Positions 11,101-18,915 of a DNA stretch of 32,618 bases are shown piece by piece. The notes under the pieces are model-generated. The model saw nothing but the letters and a program-made list of their open reading frames with translations. It had not been told where the DNA came from and ran no database searches. Each line of letters begins with the position of its first letter. Position 1 is the first letter of the stretch. This stretch comes from an uncultured Lactobacillus sp. (lineage in GTDB: Bacteria; Bacillota; Bacilli; Lactobacillales; Lactobacillaceae): positions 52,274-84,891 of the forward strand of contig NZ_CAJURR010000006.1 of NCBI RefSeq assembly GCF_910589175.1. The letters run 5' to 3'. The translations under genes and the position numbers were made by a program.

Positions 11101-12331
11101 TTTGAGAAACCCATTCATTAGTGTAAGTTCCACCATTTTTATATTGAGAAATAACACCGTGATCTCTTTCTTTATTAACTAAGTAATAGCCTTTTATAAT
11201 TTTTTCGGCTGCAGGATCAACTTGATATATTTGTCCTGTTAATCCATTTGATTCAATGGTTGGCGTATTTGGCATAGGTTGTCCAGTTTGAGCATCAACG
11301 TAAGTGATAGTTTGGGTAACATTAGTTGGTGTCGTGTCTCCCCAGGCATTTGAAACATTTGAGGATGAAAATGGATTAGGATCACTTGAGTTAATTATGG
11401 AATCATACTTACCATAACCAAATGTAAATGCTAAGCCGAAATTATTATTATTTTCATTAACGCTAATACCATTTGGTCCGAAATTATAGATTACTAAATT
11501 TGAAGATGGATATGGACCGACTCCAGTATAGTTTACATATTGGTCTACATTAATTGCATCGTTAGCATATACTTCTGAATAATTGTTATTAGTGATGTAA
11601 TAATTCAGTTTATTTCCAGGATTATTTCTATCGGTAGTAAGAGTAATAAGCATATTTAAAGGTGTATAAGCATTATTAGTCAATTGTCCGTTAGTTAAAG
11701 TAAATTGGTCAAATATGTATTGGGTTGTAGGCACTACACCATGGGTATCAGGATAATTAGGTGCGTCACTAATAGTTGTATCTGTGTTAAGAGTATCAGC
11801 TTTTTCAGTATTTTCCTTATCATTAACACTAGGATTATTTATTGTGGAAGCACTATTTTCTTGATTATTTGAGCTTTCTTGAGTATTAGGTTGAGATTGA
11901 CTTATAGCATTGTTTTTGGTTAATAGAGTTTGATTATTTGACCTACTCTCTATGTCGGGAGTTGCTTGCTTAAAAGCTGAGATTGTATTAGAACTAACTG
12001 GTTTAAGTTCACTGGTTGTAGCTTTATGCTCTAATTTAGCTGTATTAGTATCGATTGTCTGATTAGCAGATTGTAGGTGATTATTTGAAGACAAATTAGA
12101 AGTGTCACTATTACTTTTGGCAATTACTTTTGAACTGTCTTTAGTAGATACTACAGTGCTATCTTTTTCAGCCAAGGTATCCGCATGAGCAACTTGTGTA
12201 GATTGGACACCAAAAATAAATGAGCCAATTAACACAGAGACTGCTCCTATAGAAAATTTTCTAATTGAAAATCTATCTTGTCGATCCTCCATTTTACGGA
12301 GACGTTCTTTAAAATTGTTTTTTGACAACAT
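8171..12331 (-). CDS. YSIRK/LPXTG mucus-binding (MucBP/Mub-type) surface adhesin
   Basis: A 1386-residue sortase-anchored adhesin, probably binding mucins. The ATG at 12329-12331 is chosen because AAGGAG (12338-12343) lies 6 nt upstream; an ATG eight codons earlier has no such site. The N-terminus has a YSIRK-type signal (FSIRKFSIGAVSVLIGS) with likely cleavage after AHA. A Ser/Thr/Asn-rich region of about 150 residues follows, then an unrecognised Asn/Tyr-rich domain (about 195-330), a MucBP-like unit with TQTITYVDAQTGQPMPNTP, and a Mub-type domain with VTVHDVTDN and TQTIHYEGAG. Four roughly 150-residue repeats follow, each a Mub module plus a proline-rich linker; three are nearly identical. 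LPQTG begins at residue 1351, followed by a hydrophobic helix and DRKKMNS. Binding specificity is inference from the family. Confidence 0.92.
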   Translation of the reverse strand: MLSKNNFKERLRKMEDRQDRFSIRKFSIGAVSVLIGSFIFGVQSTQVAHADTLAEKDSTVVSTKDSSKVIAKSNSDTSNLSSNNHLQSANQTIDTNTAKLEHKATTSELKPVSSNTISAFKQATPDIESRSNNQTLLTKNNAISQSQPNTQESSNNQENSASTINNPSVNDKENTEKADTLNTDTTISDAPNYPDTHGVVPTTQYIFDQFTLTNGQLTNNAYTPLNMLITLTTDRNNPGNKLNYYITNNNYSEVYANDAINVDQYVNYTGVGPYPSSNLVIYNFGPNGISVNENNNNFGLAFTFGYGKYDSIINSSDPNPFSSSNVSNAWGDTTPTNVTQTITYVDAQTGQPMPNTPTIESNGLTGQIYQVDPAAEKIIKGYYLVNKERDHGVISQYKNGGTYTNEWVSQSGQLIKEVWHQINSNGVMQVDVYINNVQKYDPNNLKGIVYPSTMSKDGPTQLNIANGSYVFPNPYVEQTSNIELKYDPLGHIIPVTPDGTPIPNAPTPQYTNSPTNPSAVEPNEPVPNIPGYTPEVSTVTPTDPGTDTKVIYVPIEQGSITVTVHDVTDNVNLPQYGKSSGEQDVGTGFTYDKNTVITDLENKGYKVLNPDVVIPTTISKGAQNIVINVEHQLVPVTPDNPGTPDQPINPNDPDGPKWPDGTAKNNLEATGTQTIHYEGAGNKTPADNIQHFTFTKSATVDKVTGKIVSETGWNVSSHTFGNVDTPVVAGYHADKAVAGGATITPDDLNKTIVVTYAPNGHVIPVGPDGQPIPNAPQPQFPTNPDNPTGTTPSEVPVVPGYHPETGKPGDPVDPVPGKPDENVPVKYVPDTPTPETYTGSQTIKFINGNGTELHTPDIQTADKLTGDHTFGKINTPVIKGYTTTETTAGGATVTKENPNAVITVTYTPNGHIIPVGPDGKPIPDAPQPQFPTNPDNPSETTPGQVPDVPGYHPESGNPGEPVNPVPGKPGEDVPVKYVPDTPTPETYTGSQTIKFVDGTTGKEIETPNIQKATNLTGDHTFGKINTPVIKGYTTTETTAGGTTVIKENPNAVITVTYTPNGHIIPVDPDGKPIPDAPQPQFLTSPDNPSETTPGQVPDVPGYHPESGNPGEPVNPIPGKPSENVPVKYVPNTPTPETYTGSQTIKFIDGTTGKEIETPNVQTVPDLTGEHTFGKINTPVIKGYTTTETTAGGATVTKENPNAVITVTYIPNGHIIPIGPDGKPIPGADQPQFPTSPNNPSETTPGQVPDVPGHHPESGNPGEPVNPVPGKPGENVPVKYVPDVVPNKPTGPVTPKPVPEQPASNSKAEIPTTPNKPVPSTVSFKPVKEHSTVKTKKATTIKANSSQKAAALPQTGRKENQGQLIGLALAGLGLLLGLVGDRKKMNS
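8490..10298 (-). repeat. About 453-bp tandem repeats in the adhesin gene
   Basis: The same motif (plus strand GGAACRTAYTTAACAGG) recurs at 8490, 8943, 9396 and 9846, giving periods of 453, 453 and 450 bp. Each unit encodes a Mub-like fold followed by a linker rich in Pro, Gly and Asn (PNGHIIPVGPDGKPIP, NPVPGKPGE). The unit nearest the N-terminus (from about 9846 rightward) is clearly more diverged. This is a likely site of copy-number change by recombination and of assembly error. Confidence 0.9.
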
Positions 12332-12375
12332 ATTATTCTCCTTTTTAACATCCATTGATTTTGACTACCAGCTTT

Positions 12376-12381
12376 ATTATA
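12376..12381 (-). promoter_or_regulatory. Possible -10 element of the adhesin gene
   Basis: A consensus TATAAT on the minus strand lies 44 bp upstream of the chosen start. A matching -35 at 17 bp is weak (TTAAAG), so this call rests mainly on the -10. Confidence 0.4.
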
Positions 12382-12478
12382 GGAGGAGGATATCCAAACT
12401 TTAAATAAAACCACTCATAAAATGAAAAGGGTTGCAAAAAATAGGATGAACAGCAAATTGGAGCAAAAATTAAGAAAA

Positions 12479-12520
12479 TAAAAAATCAGCTCATATCGTT
12501 AAGATAGAACTGATTTTTTA
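12479..12520. terminator. Terminator of the copper operon
   Basis: An 11-bp perfect arm pair TAAAAAATCAG/CTGATTTTTTA (12479-12489 with 12510-12520) with a short inner TATC/GATA pairing. The T-run reads in both directions. It lies 40 bp past the ATPase stop. Confidence 0.8.
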
Positions 12521-12559
12521 TTTAAGGAAAACTAATTATCACTATAAAAATAAATTACA

Positions 12560-14485
12560 TTAATTAGTTCCGGCAATTTTTGCTTTATTCAAAAGTAGGG
12601 AGCTACCAACAACTGAAACAGATGAAAATGCCATAGCTAGACCAGCTAGTTCAGGGCTTAGAGTAAAGCCTAAACCAACAAATAAGCCTGCTGCAATTGG
12701 AATACCAATGGTGTTATAGATAAGCGCCCAGAAAAGGTTTAACTTGATACGGTTGAAGGTCTTCTTTGAAATATCTAAGGCACGTACAACACCGCGTAAG
12801 TCATTTTGAACTAAAACAATACCACCAGAATCAATTGCAATATCGGTACCAGAGCCCATGGCAATTCCAACATCAGCCGTTGAAAGAGCAGGAGCGTCAT
12901 TGATACCATCCCCAACAAATGCTACCTTGTCGCCATTTTGTTGAAGTTCTTGAATATGCTCGGCTTTTTCGTTTGGTAAAACACCAGCAATAACTTGATC
13001 AATCCCAACTTCATTAGCAATTGCTTGAGCAACTTTTTCATTATCGCCTGTGAGCATTACTGTCTTTAATCCACGTTTCTTAAGTTCGCTGATAGCTTCT
13101 TTAGAGCTTGGTTTAGGAACATCTTGAATAGCAATTAAGCCAATAATTTCACCATTTAAGCCAACATAAACAACTGTTTTAGCTTCTTCTTGTAATTTTG
13201 TAGCTTGCTGATTCATTTCCTGGGAAATATTGACATCAGCTAATAAACGATTACTTCCAACAAAAGCTGTTTGATCATGGTAATTAGCTTTAACGCCTTT
13301 ACCTTCGATTGCTTCAAAGTCGCTAACTTTTTCGATTTGCAATTTTTCAGAATCTGCTTTTTTAACAATCGCCGTAGCAAGTGGATGCTCAGACGATTCC
13401 TCAAGACTTGCAGCAACACTTAAAACTTGTTTTTCGTCACCGACAATATCAGTAACTTCCGGTTTACCAACAGTGATAGTACCTGTTTTATCAAAGACAA
13501 CAGTATTCAAGTCACTAACTTCTTGAAGAACTTCACCGTTCTTAATCAAAACTCCCATTTTAGCGCTACGAGCAGTACCAACCATTAAAGCAGTTGGAGT
13601 AGCAAGTCCTAAAGCACATGGGCAGGCAATAACGATCACACTAACTGCAAAAAGCATTGCTTCAACAGCGGTTGCTCCAAGGAATGAATACCAAATGATA
13701 AAAGTTAAAATGGCAATAATCATGACAGCAGGGACAAAAATATTAGAAATTTTATCCGTTAAGTTTTGAATTGGAGCATGACTAGTTTGAGCTTTTTTAA
13801 CTAAATCAACAATTTGAGCAAGCATGGTGTCAGAACCAACTTTAGTAGCCTTGAAGGTGATTGTACCGTTACTATTAATAGTTGACCCTACAACAGTGTC
13901 ACCAACTTTTTTAACTACTGGCATACTTTCCCCAGTAACCATTGATTCATCCAATGTAGTAACACCTTCTAGAATCTCACCATCAACTGGAATTTTTTCA
14001 CCTGGCTTAACGCGAATAATGTCGCCAACTTGAACTTGATCAAGTGGAATTTTTACAAATTTACCATCTCTTTGAACTTCCGCATCTTTTGCTTGTAAAC
14101 CCATTAATTTACCTAAGGCATTTGATGCGTTATCATGCATCTTTTCTTCCATAGCGTCGCCTAATAAAACGAAGACCGTAACAAATGCTGCACTTTCAAA
14201 GTAAACTGGACGGTTGGTAATCATGGCAAAGATACTATAGAAATATGCAACAGCTGTACCAGTAGCTACTAAGGTATTCATATTAGCACTATGTTTTTTG
14301 AAAGCAGCAATAGCACTTTTCCAGTAAGGAAGTGCAGAGATTGCCATAATTATTGTGGTTGTGATAAGAGCAATCCAGTTATATCCAGGCATCATCCAAT
14401 GAAATGGCATTGCAAACATTTGGATAAGCATGGGGATAGAGAGGATAAACGATATCCAAAATCGCTTAATGTTTGATAACTTCAT
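12560..14485 (-). CDS. copB: Cu+-exporting P1B-1 ATPase without N-terminal metal-binding domain
   Basis: A 641-residue membrane pump that exports cuprous ions using ATP. All P1B-1 signatures are present: CPC (288-290) followed six residues later by Pro, N-x6-YN-x4-P in [14 protein letters not shown] near the C-terminus, and M-x2-SS in MAFSSVS. The catalytic core has TGES, the phosphorylated Asp332 in DKTGTIT, the HP motif in [15 protein letters not shown] and GDGINDAP. The protein begins almost directly with membrane helices: there is no CxxC heavy-metal-associated domain and no His-rich tail, which most family members carry. Its start overlaps the stop of the upstream cupredoxin gene (TAATG, 14483-14487), implying translational coupling. 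Ag+ may also be carried. The copA/copB label varies between species. Confidence 0.93.
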   Translation of the reverse strand: MKLSNIKRFWISFILSIPMLIQMFAMPFHWMMPGYNWIALITTTIIMAISALPYWKSAIAAFKKHSANMNTLVATGTAVAYFYSIFAMITNRPVYFESAAFVTVFVLLGDAMEEKMHDNASNALGKLMGLQAKDAEVQRDGKFVKIPLDQVQVGDIIRVKPGEKIPVDGEILEGVTTLDESMVTGESMPVVKKVGDTVVGSTINSNGTITFKATKVGSDTMLAQIVDLVKKAQTSHAPIQNLTDKISNIFVPAVMIIAILTFIIWYSFLGATAVEAMLFAVSVIVIACPCALGLATPTALMVGTARSAKMGVLIKNGEVLQEVSDLNTVVFDKTGTITVGKPEVTDIVGDEKQVLSVAASLEESSEHPLATAIVKKADSEKLQIEKVSDFEAIEGKGVKANYHDQTAFVGSNRLLADVNISQEMNQQATKLQEEAKTVVYVGLNGEIIGLIAIQDVPKPSSKEAISELKKRGLKTVMLTGDNEKVAQAIANEVGIDQVIAGVLPNEKAEHIQELQQNGDKVAFVGDGINDAPALSTADVGIAMGSGTDIAIDSGGIVLVQNDLRGVVRALDISKKTFNRIKLNLFWALIYNTIGIPIAAGLFVGLGFTLSPELAGLAMAFSSVSVVGSSLLLNKAKIAGTN

Positions 14486-14772
14486 TATTTAACAACAACC
14501 TTCCCATGAAACATGTCCATTCCGCAACTCCAATTATAAGTAGCAGGCTTGTCGGTAGGGATATTTACAATAACTTCTTTTTTACCATCAAGTTTGTCAT
14601 CTATATTTAAGTCTTTAAAAACGACTTCGTTCATACAGCCCATATTGTCAGATGGAATAAATTTTAGTTGGGCTGGTTTACCTTGTTTAAAAGTAATGGT
14701 ATCTGGTTTATAGCCATGATTTTCTGCGTTGACAACAACTTTTTTGGTTTGATTTTTTGAAAAAATACTCAT
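14485..14772 (-). CDS. Small soluble cupredoxin-like copper-binding protein
   Basis: A 95-residue protein with the cupredoxin-like pattern of a beta-sandwich: [20 protein letters not shown], then [10 protein letters not shown], then the ligand loop [14 protein letters not shown] at the C-terminus. The loop offers Cys, two Met and His as copper ligands. No signal peptide or membrane segment is visible, so it should stay in the cytoplasm unless exported by an unusual route. It is a paralogue of the next gene upstream, but with Asn-Glu where that protein has Ser-His. It overlaps the ATPase gene by one base (TAATG). Its likely role is handing Cu+ to the pump or buffering it, in place of a CopZ chaperone, which is absent here. 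Function is inferred from context. Confidence 0.8.
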   Translation of the reverse strand: MSIFSKNQTKKVVVNAENHGYKPDTITFKQGKPAQLKFIPSDNMGCMNEVVFKDLNIDDKLDGKKEVIVNIPTDKPATYNWSCGMDMFHGKVVVK

Positions 14773-14789
14773 TTTAATAGATCCTTTCT

Positions 14790-15167
14790 TTATTTAACGA
14801 TGACTTTTCCGTGGAACATATCCATTCCGCAAGCAAAGTTATAAGTTCCGGCCTTGTCTGTCGGAATATTGACAGTAGTAATTTTTTGTTTGGTTAAGTC
14901 CTTGTTGACACCTAACTGTTCGAAAACAACATGGGATAAACATGCTGTTGAGTCCCGCATGTCAAAGTTAACTTGCGCCGGCACACCTTTTTTAAGAATT
15001 ACCGTTGAAGGTGAATAACCCCCATTTACAACAATTGTTGCGGTTTGTTCATCATTAACAATTGTGCTCGTACCGGCAGCTTCTTTATGTTTGCCAAAGA
15101 ACCACCAAATAATAAAGCCGATTAAAATTACTCCTACGATTAAGGCAATGATCTGACTTACGCTCAT
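14790..15167 (-). CDS. Membrane-anchored cupredoxin-like copper-binding protein
   Basis: A 125-residue protein with one N-terminal membrane helix (about residues 5-24, IIALIVGVILIGFIIWWFFG), a short linker and a cupredoxin-like domain (about 42-125). Candidate copper ligands are the Cys and His of TACLSHVVF and Cys/Met/Met/His in ACGMDMFHG. The helix is followed by a Lys/His-containing stretch, so the domain could face either side. The usual signal-anchor view would place it outside, but the positive-inside rule is not decisive here. A gap of 12 bp separates it from copY and 17 bp from the second cupredoxin gene, so it is part of the copper operon. Confidence 0.8.
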   Translation of the reverse strand: MSVSQIIALIVGVILIGFIIWWFFGKHKEAAGTSTIVNDEQTATIVVNGGYSPSTVILKKGVPAQVNFDMRDSTACLSHVVFEQLGVNKDLTKQKITTVNIPTDKAGTYNFACGMDMFHGKVIVK

Positions 15168-15179
15168 TCTTATTTCCTC

Positions 15180-15614
15180 CTAACAAATAGTAGACCCTGT
15201 TTTTAAGCAATTGCAGGGAACCATCTCAGGTGCCGTTTTTTCTTTTTGACTGATCTCTTTTTTCATCTTCATTAAATCACCTTTAGAAACGGGAGAGTCT
15301 TCTAAAAGTTTCAAAATTACCTCTCCCTTGTGCATGTCACACATTCTATTTAGTAAGGTTTTAGCTTCGTTGTACATCATTTCGGTTTGATTAACCGTAG
15401 CCGTGTAGATGTACCGGCGTCCATCTTGCTTAGCATTTAACCAGCCTTTTTGAACGAGACGTCTAATTAAAGTTTTGATAGTAGAATCTGTCCAATCTTT
15501 TTTAGCCTGAAGCTCGTTTGAAATTTGTTTCGTATTTGTTTCACCTAATGTCCAGACAATGCGCATTACTTCCCATTCACTGTCTGAAATTGAAGATAAA
15601 TTCTTTTCACTCAT
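15180..15614 (-). CDS. copY: CopY-type copper-responsive repressor (BlaI/MecI family)
   Basis: A 144-residue winged-helix repressor that would leave its operators when Cu+ displaces zinc at a C-terminal Cys site. The N-terminal half matches the family: SDSEWEVMRIVWTLGE, TIKTLIRRLVQKGWL, RRYIYTATV. The C-terminus reads CNCLKTGSTIC, that is Cys-x-Cys-x7-Cys at the very end. The usual CopY tail is CxCx4CxC, so one Cys is missing and the spacing differs. AAAGGA at 15623-15628 precedes the ATG by 8 nt. It is first in the operon, directly downstream of the cop boxes, which fits autorepression. Confidence 0.92.
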   Translation of the reverse strand: MSEKNLSSISDSEWEVMRIVWTLGETNTKQISNELQAKKDWTDSTIKTLIRRLVQKGWLNAKQDGRRYIYTATVNQTEMMYNEAKTLLNRMCDMHKGEVILKLLEDSPVSKGDLMKMKKEISQKEKTAPEMVPCNCLKTGSTIC

Positions 15615-15631
15615 TTATATATTCCTTTCGT

Positions 15632-15643
15632 TTACAAATGTAA
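15632..15643. promoter_or_regulatory. cop box 1 (CopY operator)
   Basis: TTACAAATGTAA is a perfect 12-bp palindrome matching the known TACANNTGTA operator. It lies just downstream of the -10 of the copY promoter. Confidence 0.88.
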
Positions 15644-15672
15644 TCATATAACTTTTGGTTTACGTTTGTCAA
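15643..15672 (-). promoter_or_regulatory. copY operon promoter
   Basis: On the minus strand, TTGACA (15667-15672) is followed after 18 bp by TATGAT (15643-15648). The -35 overlaps the second cop box and the -10 abuts the first, so bound CopY would block RNA polymerase. Confidence 0.8.
15660..15671. promoter_or_regulatory. cop box 2 (degenerate CopY operator)
   Basis: On the minus strand the core reads GACAAACGTA, one mismatch from KACANNTGTA. It is centred 28 bp from cop box 1, close to three helical turns, as in operons with paired cop boxes. Confidence 0.65.
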
Positions 15673-15683
15673 CATAAAATGAT

Positions 15684-15723
15684 TAAAAAAATAAGAGCTA
15701 TTTTTGTAAAAATAGTTCTTATT
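15684..15723 (-). terminator. Terminator of the bacteriocin/ABC operon
   Basis: A 16-bp stem (15690-15705 with 15708-15723, one G-T pair) with a tiny loop is followed by a T-run on the minus strand at 15684-15690. It insulates the copY promoter, which starts about 12 bp further on. Confidence 0.85.
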
Positions 15724-15737
15724 CAAATAGGAATATT

Positions 15738-16385
15738 TTATTTATTTAAGTAAATTATCCGATCAGCCTGCTGAGCATGCTCTAAATTATGGGTAACCAT
15801 GATTACCGTTTTTTGATATTTGTCACGTAGCTGAATAATGTAATTTAAGGCTTCTTTAGCATGCTGATCGTCTAAAGCTCCAGTTGGTTCATCTGCTAAA
15901 ACGAGATCCCCAGGCTTTAAAATAGTTCGAGCAAGGGCAACACGCTGCTGTTCTCCACCAGAAAGAATAGAAACTTGTTCATCTTTAGTATGGAATATGT
16001 CTAGCTCAGTAAGGATTTGATCAATTAATTTATCACGCCTATTATTATCTATTTTTTTAAAGTAAGTAGCCAAATAAAGATTTTCTTTGACTGTTTTATT
16101 AGAAATTAGGGCAAAACTTTGAAAGAGATAGTTAATCGTATTACGTCTTAACATGATTGCTCGTTTACTGTTGAGTGAAGGAAGAGGCTGTCCGAATAAT
16201 TCGACTGTTCCATCGCTCCAATCTTCTAGTAAACCTAAAATATTGAGCAGGGTGGATTTGCCACATCCTGATGGACCTACAATTGCGACGAATTCTTGTT
16301 GCTTGACTCTCATATTTAAATTATCAATGATAATTCTTTTTCCAAAATTTTTGGTAAGATTTTGAACTTTGATTACATCGGTCAT
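15738..16385 (-). CDS. ABC transporter ATPase of the lactococcin-972-type bacteriocin system
   Basis: A 215-residue ATP-binding subunit. Walker A GPSGCGKST is at 37-45, the Q-loop lies in YLFQSF, the signature is LSGGEQQRVALAR, Walker B is LVLADEPTG and the H-loop is MVTHN, so it should hydrolyse ATP. It resembles the MacB/LolD class that partners FtsX-like permeases. I chose the ATG at 16383-16385: AAGGAA at the end of the permease gene serves it, 7 nt separate the genes, and an upstream start would lie inside the permease. Gene order (bacteriocin, large membrane protein, ATPase) is that of Lcn972 systems, where the transporter is thought to give immunity or export support. Which of these it does cannot be read here. 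Confidence 0.9.
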   Translation of the reverse strand: MTDVIKVQNLTKNFGKRIIIDNLNMRVKQQEFVAIVGPSGCGKSTLLNILGLLEDWSDGTVELFGQPLPSLNSKRAIMLRRNTINYLFQSFALISNKTVKENLYLATYFKKIDNNRRDKLIDQILTELDIFHTKDEQVSILSGGEQQRVALARTILKPGDLVLADEPTGALDDQHAKEALNYIIQLRDKYQKTVIMVTHNLEHAQQADRIIYLNK

Positions 16386-16392
16386 ATTAGTC

Positions 16393-18579
16393 TCATTCCT
16401 TTCTATCATTTTTTTGAGCAAAGTGAGTTTTTAATGCTAAATAAAAAATTAAAAGCTGTAAAATTAAATTTAAAATTTCTATTAGAACTCCAATCTTACT
16501 GTGGCTAATTAAGATAATGAGTAAAGCTCCTCCATTAATTGTGCTAATCATAATGAGTGGTATAGCGTAAAGCTGACTGAATGAGAAACCTAAAAACTGT
16601 TTAATTAGTAGAGTCTCATAGTTAAGCTTTTTGTAAGTAAAGGCTAAGACACCTACAAGTAAGATTAAGAGAATAATCAATAATATAATCACCAAACCGA
16701 ACATAGCTAGAGTTTGCCAGAGTGATTTTTGAACCCCATCTATGTACTGCTGGACAGTCGCAAAGTTTAATTTATTGTCTGCTAAGTGATATTTAGATAA
16801 ATTATCTGGAGAAAGAACTTGTTTACGCACTACAGAATTTTTAAATTTAAACGAACCTCCTAAGCCCGATGCAAATAAGTTACCTATTTCTACAAAAGAA
16901 AAGTTTTCTGGGCTGGCAACATAGATAATTGGAGAGTTGCTTACCGTTGGTTCTTGCGGAGTATTGTTCCAAAGAAAGATAGATTTTTGAGGATAATAGG
17001 TTATAAATTTGAATTTACGAGATCGAGTAAATTTAGTTGAAATATCTGAAGATCGAATGCCTTCTTGCATACTTTCTTTTATATAAGAGATAGTTTTTCT
17101 TTTCTCAGTTCCAGAAATGTTATCAGGTAAGTAAATTACACGAATTCCATTTTGAGTAGCTTTTAATGCTTGATTGGAGAGGGTAAAGTTAATCGTTTTT
17201 AGGTAGTTGGGAGAGGCAGTTAAGATAGTGAAGGGATGAGAGGGCATTTCCTTATAGCCATCTGTCATTTGTTCAATATAAGTTTTAGAAGCATAAAAAG
17301 AGTTCACGAAATAAACTCCATCTTTATTAGCATAATGCCGGTAAAGATCATAGAAATCGCGATTGATCTTAGAGGAGGTGTCTGCGTAAGAACGTACACT
17401 ATCATTACCACTATCCATTGAAGCGAGAACTTCCATTTTAGAAACTGTATGCCATTGATGAGCTTGAGTTGCAGTTTCTGAAATTGATTTTGCAGGCTGG
17501 TCAATGTAAAGACAGGTACCAATAACAACGCTCGTTAGTAACAAATAAAATCCAAAAAAGAAAGAATAAATTAATTTTTTAGGATAATATCCCTTAATCA
17601 GAGCAATATTTTTTGAAATAATAACTAAGCTTGCAGCACAGAAAAAAGTAAGACTAAAAATAAATGATGTAACAATTCCTGTCTTAATTCCTAAAGTAAT
17701 GAAGCTAAGAGGGAAACGTAGATTAAAAATTGTTGAAAATACACAAAGAAAAAGTGCAGTCAAACTCAGGATAACTAAATATGGTTTAAAGATTTTAAAC
17801 AAGATATCTTTTTTCGACCAACCTAATAAGATAAGATTTCCATATTCTTTGAGATTGTTTAAAAAAACTATTAGGAAAAAAGCTAAAAGTCCACAAGAAG
17901 TTAAGATAATTCCTAAAATAATGCTATCTTTAAGCAAGTCACCATTGCTAGCACTCCCGCTTTGAACAAACGTGAAGTCGCTTTTTTCGATGTCAGTTAT
18001 TTTATGAAGCTGATTAATAATATTATCATAGGTCTGTTTATCGTTTATGCCAACAAGTTGATAGCTTCCACGAAGGGTATCTTCATTTTTTACTAGGCTT
18101 TCTAATTTTGAAACAGTAATTATTGGAGAAAACCAAAAGCTTGAAATTGGAGCAAGTTGATTAATGGTTCCATTAGCTTGACCAATACTAGCATTAGGAT
18201 TAGAAGACTGGAGAACTTTGTTAATCTTAGACTTGTCTAATAGGGATTGGCCTCCAAAACTAAGTTGGACATCGATGGTTTTAGGAGTTCCCATAACACC
18301 AATATTAAATAGGTCGTCATTATTTTCTTTACGAACTAAGAGAAAGTTCTTTTGGTGAGAAACTTGATTCAAATAAGCTAGAATCTCATCTTTCTTTGTC
18401 GGTGGAATGTTATTAAGATAAAGAGTATAGGGGGACTGGTCGTTTAAATAATTGGTCCAGGTAGAAATGTATTGATCGCGTAAGCCTAAAAGGAGCCATA
18501 GAAAAATAAGAAAAGTTTGTAATATAAGTAAAGCGTACCCGACAAGAGAGGTACGCTTTGTTAACGTGCGCTTATTCAT
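16393..18579 (-). CDS. Bacteriocin-associated integral membrane protein (Lcn972 ABC permease)
   Basis: A 728-residue membrane protein. It has one N-terminal helix (YALLILQTFLIFLWLLLGL), a large outside domain of about 180 residues, four central helices, a second outside domain of about 240 residues and three C-terminal helices. This is the doubled FtsX-like layout seen in membrane partners of lactococcin-972 bacteriocins. The ATG at 18577-18579 is used because it overlaps the bacteriocin stop codon (TAATG), implying coupled translation; a longer frame would run back into the bacteriocin gene. With the next gene it should form an ABC complex, most likely for self-protection or bacteriocin handling. 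Confidence 0.85.
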   Translation of the reverse strand: MNKRTLTKRTSLVGYALLILQTFLIFLWLLLGLRDQYISTWTNYLNDQSPYTLYLNNIPPTKKDEILAYLNQVSHQKNFLLVRKENNDDLFNIGVMGTPKTIDVQLSFGGQSLLDKSKINKVLQSSNPNASIGQANGTINQLAPISSFWFSPIITVSKLESLVKNEDTLRGSYQLVGINDKQTYDNIINQLHKITDIEKSDFTFVQSGSASNGDLLKDSIILGIILTSCGLLAFFLIVFLNNLKEYGNLILLGWSKKDILFKIFKPYLVILSLTALFLCVFSTIFNLRFPLSFITLGIKTGIVTSFIFSLTFFCAASLVIISKNIALIKGYYPKKLIYSFFFGFYLLLTSVVIGTCLYIDQPAKSISETATQAHQWHTVSKMEVLASMDSGNDSVRSYADTSSKINRDFYDLYRHYANKDGVYFVNSFYASKTYIEQMTDGYKEMPSHPFTILTASPNYLKTINFTLSNQALKATQNGIRVIYLPDNISGTEKRKTISYIKESMQEGIRSSDISTKFTRSRKFKFITYYPQKSIFLWNNTPQEPTVSNSPIIYVASPENFSFVEIGNLFASGLGGSFKFKNSVVRKQVLSPDNLSKYHLADNKLNFATVQQYIDGVQKSLWQTLAMFGLVIILLIILLILLVGVLAFTYKKLNYETLLIKQFLGFSFSQLYAIPLIMISTINGGALLIILISHSKIGVLIEILNLILQLLIFYLALKTHFAQKNDRKE

Positions 18580-18878
18580 TAGCGACAGTTCCAATAAGCA
18601 GTTGCGTGAGTACGAGGGGCGATCCAAGTATTAGCTACTGCTAAAGTACCCCTGCCTTTCCATCCAGACCAAACGCCGTTTGCAGTTGTACAATGTTGAT
18701 AAATATGGCTTTGAACTTTTGAATAAGACCAAACTCCTGCTGTTCTACCATGTTCCCAGTATACAGGCGTTCCCCTATAGTAGACTGTTTGAGATGCCGC
18801 AAAAGCTGTTCCGGATGTGGTTAGTCCAAGAGTAACAAGACCTAAAACCGCCCATTTTTTTAAAGATTGTTTTTTCAT
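18579..18878 (-). CDS. Lactococcin-972-family bacteriocin precursor
   Basis: A 99-residue precursor with a Sec signal peptide (1-27, ending TAFA) and a predicted 72-residue mature peptide rich in Trp, Tyr, His, Gly and Thr. The blocks EHGRTAGVWSYSKVQSHIYQH and RTHATAYWNCR match the Lcn972 pattern of WSyY..H and a terminal aromatic motif. Lcn972 itself blocks septum formation by binding lipid II. Unlike mature Lcn972, this peptide has two Cys (63 and 98) that could form a disulfide. GGAGG at 18887-18891 lies 8 nt before the ATG. Its stop overlaps the permease start. It sits downstream of an Rgg regulator and a tiny ORF that may encode its inducer. Confidence 0.88.
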   Translation of the reverse strand: MKKQSLKKWAVLGLVTLGLTTSGTAFAASQTVYYRGTPVYWEHGRTAGVWSYSKVQSHIYQHCTTANGVWSGWKGRGTLAVANTWIAPRTHATAYWNCR

Positions 18879-18915
18879 TTTTCTTTCCTCCAAAAATATA
18901 CAATTTAATTACTTG

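Noticed and set aside
12422..12481. 19-codon basic ORF (MKRVAKNRMNSKLEQKLRK) on the plus strand before the copper terminator
   Set aside because: No ribosome binding site precedes it and its end runs into the terminator arm. Nothing in the context supports translation.
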